8,415 nucleotides of DNA from Tardiphaga sp. (GTDB taxonomy: Bacteria; Pseudomonadota; Alphaproteobacteria; Rhizobiales; Xanthobacteraceae): the NCBI GenBank assembly GCA_028290765.1, contig JAQGJF010001074.1, forward strand, positions 1 through 8,415, read 5' to 3'. Positions 6,172 through 8,415 of this stretch are shown here, piece by piece. Every line of letters starts with the position of its first letter. Within the stretch, counting starts at the first letter, position 1. The notes below the pieces were generated by a model that saw only the letters and a list, made by a program, of their open reading frames with translations, was not told the DNA's origin and did not search any database. The translations under genes and the position numbers were made by a program.

Positions 6172-6562
6172 ATAAAAGCAATTATCTCGCCAGGAGAGCC
6201 GCGCGGTTCCGAGCCCTGGTCGATATGCCGTCGAGAAAAAAGCCGGATAGCGAATGCCCAATCGGCGCAATTATTTACAGAACGAGTTGCCGGCAAAAAC
6301 AAATTCAACTTTAGGCAGAAAAGAATTTAGCAGTCAACTGCGACCTGGTGGCGCGCTTCACTTCCAAGGACGCGTCTTGCGTCGCGACAGCCCGGCCGGA
6401 AATAGCGAGATGTTCGTGGTCGCTGGATATTCGCATTCGCCTGCCGGGTAGTGCGCCAGTCATGCTTCGCCGGGTATCATCAGGCCGGCCGCTCCCGAAC
6501 ACTTGCGCACTGCACTGCGACAAAAACGCGTTCGCGCCGCCGATGTTCAAAATTGGCTTTCC

Positions 6563-6578
6563 CAAAAGTCGGCTTTTG
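6563..6578. repeat. Perfect inverted repeat upstream of the TRAP operon, possible operator
   Basis: CAAAAG (6563-6568) and CTTTTG (6573-6578) are perfect inverted copies around TCGG, about 100 bases above the dctP start. A short direct repeat, ATG-C/T-TCAAAATT, flanks it at 6543-6554 and 6630-6641. It could bind a regulator of the TRAP genes, or be chance. Confidence 0.3.
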
Positions 6579-6676
6579 CATACGCTCCCTGCTTGCAACG
6601 CTGCGGGGCCGAAGGCCTTGCCGGCGCGAATGCTCAAAATTCCGAACACAGGGATGGGCATCACAGGGAGGGGACC

Positions 6677-7675
6677 ATGAAGCGAAGAACCGTACTTGCG
6701 GGACTCGGAGCGACGGCGGCCGCCGGCGCGCTCGGCATGCCGTCGATCCTGCGGGCCCAGGCGCCCATCACGCTGAACGGCGCGGTGCAGTTCAACGACG
6801 ACCATGCCTTCACCAAGGCGCTGGTCCGGTTCGAAGAGCTGGTGCAGAAATATTACGGCAAGCCGGTCAATTTCACCCTGCACAAGAACTCGTCGCTCGG
6901 CCTCGAGAAGCAGTATTTCGAGTACATGTCGCAGGGCAAGGCGGTGGATTACGGCATCGTTTCGCCGGCCCACATGTCGACCTTCGCCAAGGCGGCGCCG
7001 TTCATCGATGCCCCGTTCGTCTTCAAGGGCATCGAGCACATGAACAAGGTGGTCGAGCAGAACATCCTCTCCCCGATCGCCGACGAGGTCGCGGCCAAGG
7101 CCGAAGTGGTGCTGATCGGCTATTCCGGCGGCGGCATCCGCAACATCTTCGCCAACAAGCCGCTGCGCACGCTGGCCGATATCAAGGGCCTCAAGGTGCG
7201 GGTGCAGGGCGCGCCGATCTGGTCGAAGACCTTCGCCGCCGCCGGCATGAGCCCGACGGTGATCGCCTATAACGAAATCTACAACGCGATCCAGAACGGC
7301 GTGATCTCCGCCGGAGAAAACGAGGCCGCCGGCGTCGAGGCGATGAAGTTCTACGAAGTCGCGCCGCACCTCAATCTCACCCAGCATGCGGTGTCGATCC
7401 GCCCGATCTGCTTCTCGGTGAAGACGCTGAAGAACCTGCCCAAGGAATTGCAGGAGGCGATCTACAAAGCCGGCAAGGAGGCCGGCGATTTCGGCCGCCA
7501 GCTCGAGTCGAGCGAAGAGGTGACAAAACTCGACGCGCTGGAAAAGGCCGGCAAGCTCAAGCGCGTCCCGTTCGAGGAGCGCGACGCCATGAAGAAGCTC
7601 GCCGACCCGGTGATGGCCACCTACGCCAAGGAAATCGGCGCCGACGGCATCTTCGAAAAGATCAACATCGCCTGA
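6677..7675 (+). CDS. dctP: TRAP transporter substrate-binding protein (DctP family)
   Basis: The 332-residue periplasmic receptor of a TRAP uptake system; it would capture a carboxylate-type solute and pass it to DctQ/DctM. Residues 1-29 are an export signal with twin arginines (Arg3-Arg4 in MKRRTVLAGL), an Ala/Gly-rich core and a cleavage site after LRAQA, so Tat export is likely. Family marks are HAFTKALVRFEELVQKYYGK (43-62), LEKQYFEYMSQG (76-87), the stretch DIKGLKVRVQG (168-178), whose Arg175 matches the Arg that usually binds the substrate carboxylate, and NEIYNAIQNGVISAGENE (199-216). LKNLPKELQEAI (251-262) is the common C-terminal motif. Length is normal. The ATG at 6677 has GGGAGGGG four bases upstream. 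First gene of the operon, followed by an 81-bp gap with a hairpin. The substrate cannot be told from sequence; sialic acid, dicarboxylates and keto acids are all possible. Confidence 0.93.
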   Translation: MKRRTVLAGLGATAAAGALGMPSILRAQAPITLNGAVQFNDDHAFTKALVRFEELVQKYYGKPVNFTLHKNSSLGLEKQYFEYMSQGKAVDYGIVSPAHMSTFAKAAPFIDAPFVFKGIEHMNKVVEQNILSPIADEVAAKAEVVLIGYSGGGIRNIFANKPLRTLADIKGLKVRVQGAPIWSKTFAAAGMSPTVIAYNEIYNAIQNGVISAGENEAAGVEAMKFYEVAPHLNLTQHAVSIRPICFSVKTLKNLPKELQEAIYKAGKEAGDFGRQLESSEEVTKLDALEKAGKLKRVPFEERDAMKKLADPVMATYAKEIGADGIFEKINIA

Positions 7676-7700
7676 TCCAGCCCATCGCCGAACGCGTTTT

Positions 7701-7726
7701 CGGGGCAAGCCGCAGGGCTTGCCCCG
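7701..7726 (+). terminator. Strong hairpin between dctP and dctQ (attenuator, mRNA stabiliser or terminator)
   Basis: An 11-bp perfect stem, CGGGGCAAGCC (7701-7711) with GGCTTGCCCCG (7716-7726), closes a GCAG loop. No T-run follows, so full intrinsic termination is unlikely. In binding-protein transport operons such a hairpin often protects the upstream message so that the receptor is made in excess over the permease. It could also be one copy of a dispersed palindromic repeat. Confidence 0.6.
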
Positions 7727-7756
7727 CATGATGACTGCACCTGCGCCGGGGGGGCC

Positions 7757-8272
7757 ATGACCGAACTGCCGATGACCACAAACACGGCGCTGTGGCGCCG
7801 CGTCACCGCCGGCTACGCCAGATTGCTGGAAATATTGCTGGCGGCCTGCGTCGGCATCCTGGTCATTCCAGTCACGCTGCAGATCATCTCGCGCTACACC
7901 CCGTTCATCCCGTCCTACATCTGGACCGAGGAGATGGCGCGTTTCCTGTTCGTGTGGACCATCATGATCGGGGCCATGGTCGGGGTTCGGGAGGCGCAGC
8001 ATTTCGAAGTCGATGTCTGGCCCGATTTGTCGCGGCGCTCCGAAGCCGCGGTGCGGATCGTGGCGCGGCTCGGCATCCTGGCGCTGGCGCTGGTGTTCGT
8101 GTGGGCGGGGATCGAGTTCACGCGCTTCGCCTGGAACCGGACTTCGGAGCTGGCCGACCTGCCGCTCTGGCTCATCCACGTCGCCTGGCCGGTGGCCGGC
8201 TTCACCTGGATCGTGTTCGCCGGCGAACAGATCCTTGACGAAGCGCGAATCCTGATCGGGGCATCGCGATGA
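7757..8272 (+). CDS. dctQ: TRAP transporter small permease (DctQ family)
   Basis: A 171-residue inner-membrane protein that pairs with DctM to form the TRAP permease. Four spans are predicted at about residues 22-44, 58-79, 98-120 and 136-156, with both ends in the cytoplasm. The DctQ signature is present: RYTPFIPSYIWTEEMARF (46-63), with the conserved Trp56-Thr-Glu-Glu before TM2, and GVREAQHFEVD (76-86) after it. Length fits the family. The ATG at 7757 follows a run of seven G's at very short spacing; an ATG at 7772 (MTTNT) is a possible alternative and would lose only five residues. Its TGA overlaps the next start as ATGA (8269-8272), so dctQ and dctM are translationally coupled, as expected for partners needed in equal amounts. 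Confidence 0.93.
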   Translation: MTELPMTTNTALWRRVTAGYARLLEILLAACVGILVIPVTLQIISRYTPFIPSYIWTEEMARFLFVWTIMIGAMVGVREAQHFEVDVWPDLSRRSEAAVRIVARLGILALALVFVWAGIEFTRFAWNRTSELADLPLWLIHVAWPVAGFTWIVFAGEQILDEARILIGASR

Positions 8273-8415
8273 GCGGCAATGTGTTGTCCGCCGGACAGGC
8301 CGCGATGGTGCTGTTCGGCGTGTTCGTCGGCCTGCTGGTGCTGCGGGTGCCGGTGGCTTTCGCGCTCGGGCTGGCCTGCCTGCCGATCCTGTTGATCGAG
8401 CCGCGGCTGTCGATG
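8269..8415 (+). CDS. dctM: TRAP transporter large permease (DctM family), N-terminal 49 codons only
   Basis: The channel-forming subunit of the TRAP permease, cut by the right edge of the window. The visible 49 residues contain the first membrane span (about 11-25, AAMVLFGVFVGLLVL), the family motif RVPVAFALG (26-34) and the start of the second hydrophobic stretch (LACLPILLIEP). Full members are about 430 residues, so about nine tenths lies to the right. The ATG at 8269 overlaps the dctQ stop by four bases and has no separate strong ribosome binding site, which fits coupling. Identity rests on position plus this motif and is firm for the family, with no information on the substrate. Confidence 0.88.
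   Translation, partial: MSGNVLSAGQAAMVLFGVFVGLLVLRVPVAFALGLACLPILLIEPRLSM

Larger units (their letters stand above)
6154..6676. other. Gene-free divergent region between the peptidoglycan-binding operon and the TRAP operon
   Basis: These 523 bases separate two divergent transcription units, so they should hold both promoters. About 6260-6330 is clearly richer in A/T than its surroundings. On the minus strand it has TTGTTT (6302-6297) and GTAAAT (6278-6273) 18 bases apart, a weak promoter candidate for the 6153 gene. Nearer the TRAP operon lie an inverted repeat at 6563-6578 and a 12-base direct repeat. A minus-strand frame of about 117 codons (6311-6663) exists but continues an antisense shadow of dctP and has no ribosome binding site or recognisable domain. 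I see no RNA gene or mobile element. Confidence 0.55.

Noticed and set aside
6311..8179. 622-codon minus-strand open frame opposite the TRAP genes
   Set aside because: Antisense to confident dctP and dctQ; its low-complexity Asp/Arg/His/Gly composition is typical of reversed high-GC codons. The part outside the TRAP genes (6311-6663) also shows no domain or ribosome binding site.

Overview
The window looks like chromosomal DNA of a high-GC alphaproteobacterium of the Bradyrhizobium/Rhodopseudomonas type. This rests on the GC-rich third codon positions, a class III cyclase joined to a TolB-like domain and TPRs, an OxlT-type oxalate/formate antiporter, a DUF3616 protein and a DctPQM TRAP transporter. 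The genus is inferred from the look of the proteins; no search was run.

Layout. (1) 1-1101, minus: the N-terminal 367 codons of an adenylate/guanylate cyclase that runs off the left edge. (2) 1310-2635, minus: an OxlT-like MFS antiporter cut in two by one in-frame TAG codon inside TM7. A near-perfect palindrome that looks like a GntR-type operator lies just upstream. (3) 2887-3081, plus: a small single-span membrane protein, convergent with the next group. (4) 3118-6153, minus: a likely operon read from 6153 downward. Its first gene would encode a protein of about 690 residues with an N-terminal domain carrying a His...SxGC pattern, a PG_binding_1 domain and an unassigned, possibly lysozyme-like C-terminal half. 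It is broken by an apparent loss of one G near 5706. A secreted DUF3616 protein follows 46 bp later. (5) 6154-6676: a gene-free divergent region. (6) 6677-8415, plus: a TRAP transporter operon in the order DctP (complete), DctQ (complete), DctM (first 49 codons). A strong hairpin sits between dctP and dctQ, and dctQ/dctM overlap by ATGA.

The TRAP genes act together: DctP is the exported solute receptor and DctQ/DctM are the membrane permease. The cyclase, the antiporter and the peptidoglycan/DUF3616 operon have no evident functional link to it. The points most worth a second look are the two single-base lesions (amber codon in oxlT, frameshift in the peptidoglycan-binding gene), the architecture of the restored 690-residue protein, and the palindrome upstream of oxlT. 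I see no CRISPR array, tRNA, rRNA, insertion sequence or phage integrase, and nothing that establishes a wholly new system.
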